Source of the DNA: Cryptomeria japonica
Lineage: Eukaryota > Streptophyta > Pinopsida > Cupressales > Cupressaceae
Reading direction: 5' to 3'
NCBI RefSeq assembly: GCF_030272615.1
Contig: NC_081412.1
Span: 672,589,823 to 672,653,822, forward strand
DNA length: 64,000 nucleotides
Within the stretch, counting starts at the first letter, position 1, and each line of letters begins with the position of its first letter. The translations under genes and the position numbers were made by a program. The notes under the pieces are model-generated. The model did no database searches. It worked only from the letters and a program-made list of their open reading frames with translations, and was not told the origin of the DNA. This document shows positions 23,645 through 35,567 of the stretch, piece after piece.

Positions 23645-24004
23645 TCATGCAAACAAACTATCATTTGATCTGAGACAACGAGTTAATTTTGCATATAGTG
23701 TATATGATAGAAAGAAAGCTAATACAAGTGCAATGCTTGTGCTATACAAAAACCAGTTGAAGAAATTTGATATCAACTTTCTCTCTTTTCCATCATTCTC
23801 ATCTAATTGTTCTACCCCATGAACAGGCAAAGAGCCCTTAATGCCTCCAACATCAAGAGCCATGACATACAGACTAGTGTGGAGTATTATAGTTTGTCCA
23901 CCTTCCACTTGCTTGCAAATCCCAGCTTTGTATGCACTTCCCATGTCACATGCCGAAGGCTTTAGTGAAGGAAAATGTGCTTGTACTGTTAATAACACCC
24001 AACC
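23645..24004 (-). pseudogene. Captured exon fragment of an NPF (NRT1/PTR family) transporter
   Basis: A minus-strand frame runs from 24004 down to 23645. Its first two thirds match proton-coupled NPF transporters: LLTVQAHFPSLKP, then a Cys/Gly-rich loop, GG(Q), ALDVGGIKGSLP, HG-EQ-DEND, RKLISNFFNWF. These fall in the helix 3-5 region of the family. The exon-like segment begins right after TGTAG at 24005-24009 (minus strand), a plausible splice acceptor, and codon GGT starts there. Beyond the FFNWF motif the match fades into a hydrophobic tail. Intact relatives (often NPF4-like) move nitrate, peptides or hormones across membranes. No other exon is visible nearby, so this is a captured fragment within the transposon, not a working gene. 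Confidence 0.8.
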
Positions 24005-24009
24005 CTACA

Positions 24010-25722
24010 TATTTCATGAACATTAGAATCTAAACAAGTCGGGAAGAATTTTTGTAAACTCCAGAAATAATGGTATTGCAAGTTAAATTCCATTGTCATT
24101 TCTGAGCATAAAACAATAGGTTCTATATTATCACATTCTTTAATTTGTTCAGGGCTGATTAATTACAACAAAAACATAGGTTCTATATGATCCTAGTTTT
24201 CTATTATACAGAACAGATTGCTTATAGTTGTTTATTTTCCTGGTCCTTAGAGCTTAGTTTACATATTTGCATGCTAGCGGGAAAGGTTTAAATGTGGGAT
24301 GTTAGATGGTTGTTCACTCAAATTATTGAAATTATTCATCTTATAAGTGAAATCCAGTGTTTGCTTTTGGATAGTTCTTTAATGATGTTACTAAATTATT
24401 TGATTTCTTTGAAGGGTACCTCTAGAGATGAGGAGTTTCGCTGGTTTGTTTGCCAACGTTTCCTATTCATAACAATGTGCAAAAGTTATGTATGTGCTTA
24501 GCACTGATACTGTTCTAATATTATATAACCTTCTGTTGGTCACTCCCTTCTTTTGCATTCCTTTGATCACAAGGAGTGAGCATTCTTCTATCTCTAGTCC
24601 CCTAATGCCAAAGTGGAGGGCTAAAGCTTAATAATGCGAAGGGCTTTACATTCACTATCCATAATGAGTCGTCCACTTCCTGCAATACCTGGGTTGTCCT
24701 TTGGAGCAATGTCAAAATTGAATTTGAATATGCCTTTCTATTGTGGAACACATTTTCTATAGGCTTCTACCATGGATCCATTTATTAGGGGAATTAATGA
24801 TCTCAGGATTTGAATGTCTATCCTATGATTTGGATAGGATTTAAGACTTTTAACTATCGAATGCTTGGCAAGAGGTCAAGGCATTTTAGTTACAGTGTTT
24901 CTCAGGCTTCTCTGGAGAGAGTTTTACCTTACATGTTTGTGTGCTTTTGTTAAGATATCAGTGGTAGTAAGTAGTGTAGTATAAGAATCTGTAGGTCAAT
25001 GAGGTTTCTTGAGATAAGAAAGAATTGACCTCGTAAGAACACACTAACATAGAAGGACAAGCAAATGTCTACATCTAATCTTTGTTATTAAAAAGGCATA
25101 ATAGAAACTATCATTAAACTTGACTAAAAGATTGAATCAAACTAAAATGAATTAAAATGGAAAAGGTGGGGTAAGATAATAATCTGAAGAGAACAGTATG
25201 CATAGTTAAGGCTTTGACCATGTCAATGTAAAAAAAAAATTCATAAAATTCATAATAATGGTTTCAACTAAAAAAACAACCACGAACCATAATCGTCTTT
25301 AGTATGTCTCTATATTTTGTTGACAATTAGACATAACAGACAAAGTCACAAAAGCAAAAGTGAGCTTCTTCTATTTGCAAGGAACTTTGTTGTCTACAAC
25401 CATTCTTTATTTAAAGAACATTAAAAGGTAAGTATAATAACACACAGTACTAAAAATAAGTTTTTGAGTCTATTTTGAAGATCTTAACCAAATTGAGAAA
25501 CACGTAAATTATAGATCACAAATTCAACATTTTTCTGAATGCTTAGAGAGAACAAAAGCTACAGCAAGGATTCTGCCATGTTTGGATTTATCCACAGGTT
25601 TGTTTCTTCAGTCCACATATTCCTCTAGCTGGTGTGCTTCACCTCATTCAGATTTTTATCAATAAAACATTTTCAGCAAGATAAAACCTGCAATCATGTT
25701 AGACAAGTATTGAAAGTATAAT
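24010..25722. other. Unassigned sequence inside the insertion
   Basis: There are only short frames, none recognised. No further NPF exons were found on the minus strand. Confidence 0.4.
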
Positions 25723-25938
25723 TCATAGAGCAACCATTGGATGATAATCATGTCCCCCTTCAATGTGACCATGCTGCCTACAATGTTTCTTAGTTGTTTT
25801 GATTAGAAGTCTTCTAGTATTTAAGCCCTTAAAAATTTTGCAGGGACAATAACATTTCCCATCACCTTTTCTTTTCAAGTTAGACCATAATCTAGCAATT
25901 GTCTCCTTATTTTGTTCTTCGCTGATATTATCTGACAT
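25723..25938 (-). pseudogene. Possible Tnp2-associated domain fragment (CACTA type)
   Basis: A 71-codon minus-strand frame contains KCYCPCKIF, then R-L-L and a HCRQHGHIEGG-HDY-P segment. The CPC followed by a basic linker and an H-x-x-x-H-G core resembles the transposase-associated domain at the N-terminus of plant CACTA (Tnp2) transposases. The fit is partial and no Tnp2 core is seen nearby. Its position inside CACTA-like ends supports the guess. Confidence 0.35.
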
Positions 25939-26870
25939 GGTCTTTCTTCACAGGCAAAAAAATCAGGCTATGGAAACTTCAGTGCAAAAGCTTCACAAAA
26001 ATTGCAAATTGAACCAAAACCATTTAACTCTTCTTTTTCATCTTAAAAAATTGAACTTAATAGAGAACGTATTTAATGTAGCTAATTGTGTGAATTTCTG
26101 AGCATTGTGTCTACAAATTCTTACTAAAAGTTTGCCTGTTGTAGACTTTCTGAGAGACATTTTTGAGTATCCTAAGCAAAGCATTTATTTTAATGTACAC
26201 TTATTCATCCACATTTTAGGGATAACAATACAAGGCTCACATATTGGTCTAAGAGGATGCCATGGTCTCACAAAGTAACCAAGAACCATATGAAATGATG
26301 GTCTTGTATCCACACACAACTAGGGAGGATCCATACGATTATGTATGACTTCCCCCTTGTTTGTTTAATGGGATTAGCCTCCAAGACATAGTCATCAATA
26401 ATCACTAAGAATGTACAAGTGGATCGTAGCTACCCATACAACAAACACTTACCCCTATCCTCAAATTTTCACAATGTTTGATTCCTTATATACACTCATC
26501 CAAGGTTATCTACGTCGATCTTGGTGAGGAATCACATCATAATAAAGAAGGCAACACTTAAAAATAGCAAGAGTTTCACTAAACTACCAAAGATCATAAA
26601 TGTTGAAAGAAATAAAAAATAGTACCAATAATAAGTCAAATAAATGTGTTCAATTCCAATAGCAAATCAAACATAGCCACAATAACTACACAATACAGAA
26701 AACTCACAATAGTGATTAAACTAATTCAAACAAGATAAAATAAAATTGTTGGCCCATGCAACAAAGATGAGAGATCATCAATAATTGAAGGAAACTTCAC
26801 AATCCTTAAAAGTGCACATTACATAACTATACGACTAGAAATTGTGGCTAAATAGAGTGAAGATTCATCA
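25939..26870. other. Unassigned AT-rich stretch
   Basis: No gene, repeat or element end is recognised. Confidence 0.4.
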
Positions 26871-27150
26871 TGACTCCAATAATAGTCCCTAATGTGTGCA
26901 TTTGTGGCATGAACACAAAAAATCCCACATGGCATGGCCATGTACCTAATGGAGAAGATATGCCTAGGCTACATGCCCAAAAAGCATGACTATAATAATA
27001 GTCCCTCATGCATGCATTTGTGGCCTACACACTACAAATCCTAACATATCATGGCAATACACCTCATAGAGAAGACACACCTAGGGCCACATTGCACATA
27101 GCAATGTGCCTCACAAAGAAGACATGCATAGGGCACATGCCACATAGCAA
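26871..27150. repeat. Tandem repeat of about 116 bp
   Basis: Copies start near 26871 and 26987 (TGACT-CAATAATAGTCCC) and share GCATTTGTGGC, CATGGC and GGAGAAGA...CCTAGG. A shorter third copy of the last part (CACATAGCAATGTG) lies at about 27097-27150. Confidence 0.65.
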
Positions 27151-30128
27151 TGTGTCTTATGGAAAAATGTGCATGCATGTCACACACCAAAGCTATACGT
27201 ATACATCATGAGGCACATTCATATGTTATCAAACACAACCTATTGTATTTAACATGAGTTCCTCTCTACATGTGTGCAAATCTTCCAACACTAGTCGCCA
27301 CTAAGAAGGAATAATATAAAATGCATCTTCAAATATTTGTGTGTGTGTGTGGAATTGTGTCTTTGAACCCAAATCGCTACCATCAATAACATGTAACCAT
27401 CACCTACACTATATCAAAACATAAGTATGGTGTGACATCATATCTATTTGCATAATGTCAAAACACATGCAAACATGGAAATCATCATAGCATGACAAAA
27501 ATCAATCTCCACATGTTGGAACAAAGATATAAATAAGATAATAAGGTAAGAGGAAACCCGTACCAAGAACCACATCCCAACTATCAGCAATGCCATCAAG
27601 ATAAATATAGGATAGGATACCACTATGAGCCATCCAATGGTCCATTCTATGAGGAGAACTAGGGGATACTATCTTTGAAAGGTGTGGTCAATAGAGATAA
27701 TCCCTACTAATGCCACAATATGTCACCATAGCTTCTTGAGTTTTCCATTCTTCTACTTAACACCACATTTATTGAGTTCCTCAACAACGAGGTTGGTTCT
27801 CAATAGGGTGCACAAAAATGTAAACACACAAGCATGGTTTCATCATACTTTTATTGTATCATACTTGTACAACAATACAAATTCATTTTTCTAGTTAATT
27901 ACTTAGTGTAAAAATAACTCCATTACATAACATAGGGTAATAATCACCATAAGTTTTCAAATAAACTGCCTAGACATCAATTGGACTTACCCTTTCTAAG
28001 GTACAAACATAATTTATTTATAACTTCAAAATTAAAATAATCACAATACATCCAAATGAGTTCAATAGTGCATGGAAATAGATAGCATGATCCATAATTA
28101 AACCCATAAATTACCCTAATTGGATATGCTAATAAAATAGTGTCTCAAATAACAGAGGTTATGTTGGACCTATGATAGAGATCTAGACTTTGTTTCATCA
28201 TACACAAGCATGGTTTCATCATACTTGTATCCAAATACACCATCCATAGATAGGTACTTAGTACCACAATCTCATGGGTACCCTTTTAGCTGAATTTACC
28301 CTATATTTAGGTGAATCTACCCTTGTATCATTCCTTGATCTAGTATGTCTTTCCACCAATCAATAATTTTTCCATATTCTTGGGAGAATACACTATCCCT
28401 TAGGTGAATATGCCATATCCTTAAATGAATCCTCCTTGTCATCATCCTAAGTCCTCTTTTTGTTAAGTCTTATCCCTTCATATTTAGGAAAATCCACCTA
28501 TCCTTGTGTGAATCTACTTTCTCTAAGTCTTCTTTTTGTTCAACAAGACACACTCAAGCCTTCATCACATTCCATAAAAAGAAAATCATTATTCCATATA
28601 ATTGGAAGGAAATGATATATTGCAAAGATTACTATGAAGGTCTAGAATAGTAAAAGAGATGAGACTAATCTTTTATTTCTACTTACAACAATGAATTGGT
28701 TGAGATATACTCCTAGACAAAGTGAATGACATGTATGAGAACAACCTCAATAAAGGTAAAAAGGACAATAAATAGTAGTGATAGATGACAATGCATTGAA
28801 TGTACCAAGAAAAAGACAGTGGAAGCCATGGAGAAATCACTATCAAAACAAAGCCATTAAATAAAACTATGTTGGTGCAGCTTGAGAAGCACAGTAGAAC
28901 AATGAAAAAAGAACACTACTTCGTCCTTGAAAAGCATGTAGTCGCAATGATTGAAAACCACAATGACAACATAGAGGGCATGAATGTTTGGAGTATTTCC
29001 ATTCTTAAGAATCTCATGATAGTCCATTATTAGGACAGGTGAAGTGCACTATGAAAGTGTCTTAGAAAGCTAATATACCCATAAGTGATAGTGCCAATGC
29101 TTTGAGTTCAAATCCTCATGAAATATAGTCATGTTTATCTCAATGTCAGCCTCGAGACCCAAATTTCAACCACAAAATTGCATCTATAAACCAAATCAGG
29201 ATTTTTATTGTTGACAATGCAACATTCTCAGTTAAGTTAAGTTATCCATATTATTTGATGTTACCAAATTTGTCCCTTCAACTTTGAAGATCCAATGTAT
29301 ACATGCTTTGTCGTCTCAACATATTGTGATAAACAAACGAGAGGAGGTATCATCCAGACACAAAATTTCTAGGCATTTCTCAAATGCATGTGAATTTTCT
29401 ATTGAAGAAATAATAGTGTGTCTTGATCCAATTTCGAATCCCCAATTGTGCTCATTCAAATATTCTAGGGCTCTTTCACCGCTTGTACCAAATGCTATTA
29501 TGAAGACTTACCCCCTTCACAATTTTTCTAGGATTACTAAATAGTCACACATTTCAAGATGGGGTATAGTCTTTGATTTTAGTGTGATGGATTTCTTTTT
29601 TCCTTGGTTGGTTGTTTTCCACCCTCATCTTTGTAAAATTTTCCTAAGGGTGTGGAGAGCTTCATTGCCAATATATCTATGTCATCAATGGTATCCATTT
29701 CCTAAAAATCTCTTTTTTGGGTTGACTATTCATTCTTGCTCCCTTTCCTTTCCTATTGCTATTGTCAATTTGAAACGTTGGAGCTCATTCTCCCCTTTGG
29801 TGGAGGTATATCATTTGAAGCAACCATTGTTGGAAGGTAAGCTAAACATTATGATAGGGGAAGTCCTTTACCAGGTTTGTTCAGTAATGGCTAAGGAGAT
29901 TGGAGATCGGGTGTTGGTAGAGCTAGAGATGTCCCTTTTCCAACACTCTTCATCCACCATTTGACAAACACCTCTTTCTATAACGAAGAGCCCAATTATG
30001 AGGACTAAATGGAAAGTTGGAGCACCACCTAAGTGAAAGAAAACCCTTGAAGATATTAAAAATGGTCTTCAAACTACATTCAATGACAAAATGCAGTCTT
30101 AGAGAATTTTCTGCTTTCATAAGTATCC
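27151..30128. other. Unassigned sequence, possibly upstream LINE remains
   Basis: Only short frames are present. The part at about 29870-30128 directly precedes the LINE endonuclease start and reads (interrupted) like a basic C-terminus of a LINE ORF1 (KWKVGAPP-K-KKTLEDI). The stretch 27151-29280 shows nothing beyond short repeats such as ACAAGCATGGTTTCATCATA at 27828 and 28204. Confidence 0.35.
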
Positions 30129-30475
30129 ATGAAAATAATATCCTAGAACATTAGGGACTTAAATGCCCCTAACAAGAGTCAACTTATTATATCTCAAATT
30201 GAGTCTGGTGGCCCTGACATTATTCTCCTATAAGAAACAAAAAATTTAGAGCTAGAAAAGGAACACCCATTCACTAAATGAAATCATTGGAGCTTCTAGA
30301 TGTTTAGCTATTCTATGGAATCAGAAAAGAGTTCAAATTACTAAAGTTTCCTCTTCAACAAATTGGATTCATGTTCTTGTATCTCTCTTTTTTATTAATT
30401 TTGAACCATCTAACATTGATGCTCCCAATTCTACAGTGGGGGGAAAATATCATAAGATGTTATTTTAGTTATATT
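30129..30475 (+). pseudogene. LINE (L1-type) ORF2 endonuclease fragment
   Basis: The ATG at 30129 opens MKIIS-NIR-LNAPNKSQL and then GGPDIILL-ETK, the start of the APE-type endonuclease of plant L1 elements. The usual Trp and Gln codons are now TAG and TAA. After a frame change the similarity resumes with LAILWN, NWIHV and APNSTVG (the family's NVYGP-type block). The fragment has no reverse transcriptase part. It is an old truncated copy. Confidence 0.75.
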
Positions 30476-30587
30476 AGCACTTCACAATAACGAAGGTGTT
30501 GACCCTTATCATAAGGTTTTGTCATTGGTGTCAGAAAGGTAGTTTGCATTTGGCATTGGATTCTTTTCAAGTATCCATGTGGTATTT

Positions 30588-30675
30588 GACTTGATACATG
30601 ACTAAAGCGTGTTTGGTCTATACATGATGATGACTTGATACATGACCATAGCATGTTTGGTCTCAATATGATAGT
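30588..30675. repeat. 44-bp tandem duplication
   Basis: Two copies of GACTTGATACATGAC...GCNTGTTTGGTCT start at 30588 and 30632. Confidence 0.8.
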
Positions 30676-32022
30676 GCATTTGATTGTTTTTGGTGGGTTT
30701 TAGTGATCATGTGGAAATATGAACAGGATTCACATTACAGTGACATTAGTGAACAATCATCTCTTAGCATGTATCTTCATTGACTTTGGTTGCTATAGAA
30801 AAATATAGTGATCATATGCAAATACAATTACATGGTTTGAAAAAGGATACATTACCATATGATATAGGTTGACAAAGATAAAATTTAATATGTACTTGGA
30901 AAAGGGTCTTATTAGTAAGACTCATCATTCATATGTTTACTCCAGTCTATGTTTATATTGCATAGAATATCAAATTTGGTGATACTATTTGAATATGTGA
31001 GCATATGTTATATGGTTTTGATCATTGGCTAAGAGAATTGTTGCCTAGTAGTTTTCTAATGGTATTGAATATAGTGTCTAAAAGACTTTAGGCTTGAAAC
31101 ACTTTCTAAAGGCATTAAAAGAATGGGTCACTTTATGTCACTAGAAAATGGGAATATATTATACTTAACTTTTTTTTATCATCCCATCAAAATTCATTTA
31201 CAATATCTCAAGCTCTGGCTATGACACATGATAGTTAGGGTTCTTGCTTCTTGGATGAGGAAGAAATTTGGACATTCCATGATAGTTTGGTAAGGAAGTC
31301 GATGACTTGTTGAATAGTGAATAAAAGGCATTGGTTTTAGTTACAATGGATATTTATGTGTATCTTTTCTTTATTCTCATTTTGTTTCAAGGTTTGAAAA
31401 GTAAAAGTTTGTTACCCTGTTTCCCATTGATTGTTATATTTTCAACTATGTAACTGGTAGCCCGTGTTTGATAAATATACAAACTGGTATGTATATTTAT
31501 TGTATGATTAAGGGTTGTTTTTGTAAAAATCCTCGTTACTGTCGTGTCTAAATATTGTTAAGCATTTGGTTCAAAAACATTTTATTAACTCATTTCGAGC
31601 TTTGCATGTGTAGTGTCTATTGGGTCAAGGGTTTCATGATCCATAACTGTTGTATTTTGTTAAAGAAGTTTCTTTTCAACGTTTGCCATCATCCTCCCTG
31701 CGTGTGCCAAAATATGAGCTTTGGAACAAGGTATGGACATCCATCAAAGCATAATCGAAGGGGGTTTTTGGTCAAAAATTAGTTGCAAATGCTCCAATAA
31801 CAAAAATCGCAAAATGGGGTAGCATACACATGGCATGTGATTAATTCGTAAAAAAAAACCAGTCTCAATATGATTGTGGAAAAAAATTAGTTGCCCTTAC
31901 CTTGCTTGTGCAGAGATCGCTCTGGTGAGGGGGGCAGGGAGGCAAGATGGTCGCCGCTTTCTTCGAATTTCTTCGATCAAAATGAAAATGCGTTGTGTTT
32001 TTTTTTTAATAAAATTCTCGAT
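30676..32022. other. Unassigned stretch up to the CACTA-like right end
   Basis: No gene is recognised. A GC-richer patch at 31905-31975 (GGTGAGGGGGGCAGGGAGG) precedes the CGTCGG subterminal motifs. Confidence 0.4.
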
Positions 32023-32219
32023 GTCGTCGGAATTCTGATGAACACGAGCATATTTTTTTTTAAAAATCAATTTTTCACACAATGCTCCTTGTCCGTCAGA
32101 AACCTCCGTCGGAATTTGACCCCAAATGTATTAGTACATGGCACCATAGAACCTAGGGGTAGTCTGGATAGGCAACCCTCAATTGGCCCAAAGTGTGACA
32201 CAACTCCATGCTTTTTCCC

Positions 32220-33044
32220 AGTAACAAAGGTAACTGAAACCCAGCATGATAGTTGATCAATGACAATCAATGATACCATAGAGAATGATGTAAGATTTGA
32301 TTCAATAGTGATTGGATATAAGGTGTATCAATCAAGCAGGAAGAACTCAGTATCTAGTAATACTATATTTGCAACCTATGAGATGCTTAAGGAGGAAAAA
32401 AGGTATGATCTCTATGGAGTAGTTTTTAGTGAGCTATTGAGTAATCTAAAGAAGATAAAACAAGATAAGAAACATGTTTTCAAATTTGGTTCCCTGATTG
32501 TTTGTTTGGCACTGTATTTCTTGAATGAGATTCTCAGAATTGGAAAGGTTAAATGGGCTTAGGATAAACCAGTGATGGTCCCAATAAAGGAAGGATTGCA
32601 AGGTTTAGGTGATACTGTAGCACAAAAGTTTTCTTTGTGGGGTTACTTTAAATCCTTTCAAGCCACAATGCAAAGTAGAGAGTATTCCAAAAGATATAGT
32701 TGAAAAATATGAGAAAACAATCCTTTTTATGGTTGATAAGGACTGATGTCATATGGAGGTAGTTGAGCCTAGGTTTGTTTTGATCATACCCATGCGGTAT
32801 GAGGTAGATGAAAATACACTTGACGCAAATACCCAACACCTGTTGAGTTAGTCGGTAGATGATAAAGAGGAAAGGTTTGGTAACTACATGGAAAATGATC
32901 TTGATTTGTACAAGAAATTCACTAGATCAGCAAGGAAGAGGAAAGTAAGAAAGGAAGTTGAGGAGCTAGAAGAGAAAATGGGTATATCCAAGGAGGCTAT
33001 GCAAAGGGATAGAGAAAAATATACTGAAGGACGAAGACATGGTG
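32220..33044 (+). pseudogene. Element A ORF2, part 2 (middle domain)
   Basis: The family alignment resumes here: DVRFDSIVIGYKV, then YEMLKEEKRYDLY, FKFGSLIVCL-LYFLNEI, WGYFKSFQ, PMRYEVDENTLDA and a lysine/glutamate-rich coiled stretch (residues around 32930-33030). Equivalent blocks are at 36110-36760 in B, 40790-41390 in C and 59400-58770 in D. Three or more stops break it. It is interrupted at 33044 by element B inside the codon run ending GRRHG. No known enzyme motif is visible. Confidence 0.8.
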
Positions 33045-33971
33045 TGTTGGCAATTGACACTCATTTGGTTGTCATTGCTAGCAACCTAGGCAATATATTT
33101 TGGTTTGCACTCACATCCGGCAGATACATTAGTATCTAGCATTCACATCCACCGGCATCAAGAATCTCAAGGTAACTGGAAAACTAAGTTCTGATATGAG
33201 TAGCCGACATCATTTAGAAAACCAGTAAAGGGTATTGGAGGCTGACATCACTTAGAGATCCGACATAGGGTAGTTATCGGAAAAGGACTTTATAATTCAT
33301 ACATATTTGTATTGAGCCGACATTTTTGTATTGTCAATTTAATCTGACATATGGCATGAATGTTTGTAAGGGTATATAAGTTAGTTTATTAGCTCATTTT
33401 GATATAGAATATATTTTATTAGATCAGTGATGTGAAGATTATGTATATGAGATCATTTATGTGTGAAAGCAATGTTTTGTAATGATATGTAGATGATTTT
33501 GACATTCTTACAAAGTGTATGTTATTCCGGTAAGGTTTTAGGCTTTTAGAATCAGAGCAGCCAGAGCTTTAACCAGAACTCAATCAGGCATAACAAATGC
33601 ATTATATAAGTTTAGTTTTTATTTATTATATCAGGAAGTGATTGTAATCAGTGAGACTCTTTGTGATGAGTAGTGTTCTCTAGGCAGTGTGCCTTCCTGC
33701 ATGTGCAGGCCCCCATTATATGTAATATCTCTTCATATGGCTAGTGAAGTGATATTATCGGTCATAAATCCCACCATGATTTTTCCTCATTAAGGTTTTC
33801 CACATATAAATTCTCTGTGTTATGGTGTTGATTAATGTGATTGCTTTATTTGTTTCACTTAGGTGGTTCTATGTTTACCGGTTGATAAATGCATGCTTTT
33901 ATAAGGCTAAAATATTACATTTTGGTAGAAAAATAATTCACCCCCCCTCTCAATGTTCTTGGATTCCAACA
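33045..33971 (+). repeat. 5' LTR of element B
   Basis: The LTR is 927 bp. It has a TATA box at 33373-33379, the GTGTGCCTTCCTGCATGTGCAGG hairpin region at 33689-33709 (stem 33696-33709), and the C-rich tract before the CCAACA end. Confidence 0.92.
33373..33379 (+). promoter_or_regulatory. TATA box in the element B 5' LTR
   Basis: TATATAA in the context AAGGGTATATAAG is kept in the 3' LTR (49198-49204) and in both LTRs of D. It is the likely promoter for the genomic transcript. Confidence 0.6.
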
Positions 33972-33972
33972 A

Positions 33973-33984
33973 TTGGTATCAGAG
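33973..33984 (+). promoter_or_regulatory. Primer-binding site of element B
   Basis: TTGGTATCAGAG follows the LTR end after one base. It is the initiator Met tRNA type. Confidence 0.9.
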
Positions 33985-34039
33985 TTTTGTGCCTTAGAGA
34001 AAGCCTAATAGCTTGAGGGAAATCCTAAATCCGGAATCC

Positions 34040-35166
34040 ATGGAGATGTGTTTGAGGTAGTAGCTGGAAATTGCTCTTGAAGATTTTGAAGTTGAAATAT
34101 TTAAGAACATAAAGTTGGAAGATGAACTTAGATCTGCAAAATAATTCTTTATCACTCTACAAGAAAATCTATCTAATGGTCAAGCTAAGAGAAAGGAATT
34201 GTGTGAACAATTGCAAGATCAAAATGATGAAGAAAATGATACTTTGAAGAATCTATCTTAGAAGTCGAATCAAGAAAATGGAGTTATAAATAATGAAATG
34301 CAAGCCCTAATCATGAGAATGGCAAAAGAAATTGAAGATAAAAAGAAAAAAGGACGAAGACCTTGATAGATCACTGAAGGATAGATCTAAAGAATGCATC
34401 AGGTTGGCTCATGAAAATGATGTGTTGAGAACATAATTAGTGCTATTCCAAAAAAAATGAACAAGAACTTGAATGACATATGATAATCTTCAGAGAAGAT
34501 CTAACTATTGCAAGTGAATATAAGGACAAGTTCATGGCTAGTTCAACATAACTTAATGAATTATTGGAAAGCCAAAGGAATAATAGAGACTCCAAAGGAC
34601 TTAGATTTGAACAAGGTCAAAGCTCTTGTATTGCAAATGAAGATCAGACATCCAGTATGAAAAATGATTAGAACAACCGAAATTAGAGGAAACTGGTAAG
34701 GCAGCTCAATGTTTACAAATTCAATGGTAGATGCTTTGTTTGTAATAAATTTGGTCATATGGATAGACAATGTAGAAATAGAACAAATCATAATTATAAT
34801 TCTACTCCTAGTTAATGTTCCAAATGCAATAAATATGGTCACAGGACAAAAGATTGCAGAATGAATGTAAAACACCATGCATGTGGAAAGTTTGGACATA
34901 TGGCTAATCAGTGCAGGTCAAGCAATCATCTTGGATATAGAAAAGAAATTCAAAAGAAAAATATTACATGTTATGCATGCAACAATATTGGACACATAGC
35001 TAAGTTTTGTAGAAGCAAAAATCCATTGATTAGGTATGATGGATCAAGTGATAAAGGAAAACAAAAGATCAATGAGATCCAGCATGATCACACCAAGAGA
35101 TGGGTCTGGAAATCGGTTGATCAATTGGGAGATGGAACTGCTCTAGTTACTCAACCGACAGAGTAA
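34040..35166 (+). pseudogene. Element B gag: coiled coil and four CCHC knuckles
   Basis: The ATG at 34040 opens a frame broken by several stops. The first part is a Lys/Glu/Asn-rich coiled coil (about 34070-34560). Four zinc-knuckle units follow: 34732-34773 (CFVC-x4-H-x4-C, intact), 34816-34857 (CSKC, intact), 34873-34914 (first Cys changed to His) and 34969-35010 (CYAC, intact). A basic tail ends at 35166. Plant Copia Gag normally has one knuckle, so four in a row is unusual. The part from the third knuckle on is still open for 101 codons. It is expected to bind RNA in a virus-like particle. No protease follows. Confidence 0.85.
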
Positions 35167-35567
35167 AATGTTCCTGCACCGACAGGAAGCTCATCTGGTA
35201 ATTGAGGCAGATGCCTTAGGGGTAGGCAAATCTCATGAAAATCCTGTATATTCCCTGGGAAGGAGATCTGGAAGGTAGTTTCAAACATCTAAGAAGGTTT
35301 ATCAGGCATAAATATGTTGAATAAAGATCCAGTGTGTCTCACTGAAAGGCATTTATGTCAATAGAGAATTAAGGTTTTTCGAAGGATAAAATGAAGAATC
35401 CACTTCATTTTTTATCACCATGCATTCAAAGCAATACAGATTGAGTCTAAGGTGATTTAGAGTGATCAGAAGTAACCATCAATGATTTCAATTGCCTTTG
35501 GAGGAGATATCTAGGGTTTGTCATCAATAACTATTACCAGGTATTTTTCGCATGTCAATCATTCGAA

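Larger units (their letters stand above)
21564..32136. mobile_element. Putative CACTA (EnSpm)-like DNA transposon ends
   Basis: The left end reads CACTAGTACATTTGGGTC. The right end, read in reverse, is TACTAATACATTTGGGGTC, so the match continues with one changed first base and a 1-bp indel. Both ends are followed inward by several CGTCG/CCGACGG-type subterminal motifs (left 21587-21770, right 32023-32112), a CACTA hallmark. The expected 3-bp target duplication is not evident. The interior is decayed and carries captured or inserted fragments. The ends might alternatively belong to different elements. Confidence 0.5.
20598..32219. mobile_element. 11.6-kb insertion splitting ORF2 of element A
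   Basis: Comparison with ORF2 of B and C shows the reading alignment stops at 20597 and resumes at 32220 with almost no missing codons. The two ends form an imperfect inverted repeat: GGGTAAAATCA...TGTGTCACA at the left and its reverse complement (TGTGACACA...TTTTTCCC) at the right, about 22 of 30 positions matching. I found no clear target duplication. It encloses CACTA-like ends at 21564 and 32136, so it may be one composite element or two nested ones. Confidence 0.65.

Noticed and set aside
26871-27150. Possible CRISPR-like spaced repeats
   Set aside because: Units are contiguous tandem copies with decay, not short identical repeats with unique spacers, and the window is plant-like.
29284-29964. 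Frames of 86 and 126 codons as a host gene
   Set aside because: They directly precede a LINE ORF2 start and show no host-gene similarity. They may be LINE ORF1 remains, but too diverged to call.
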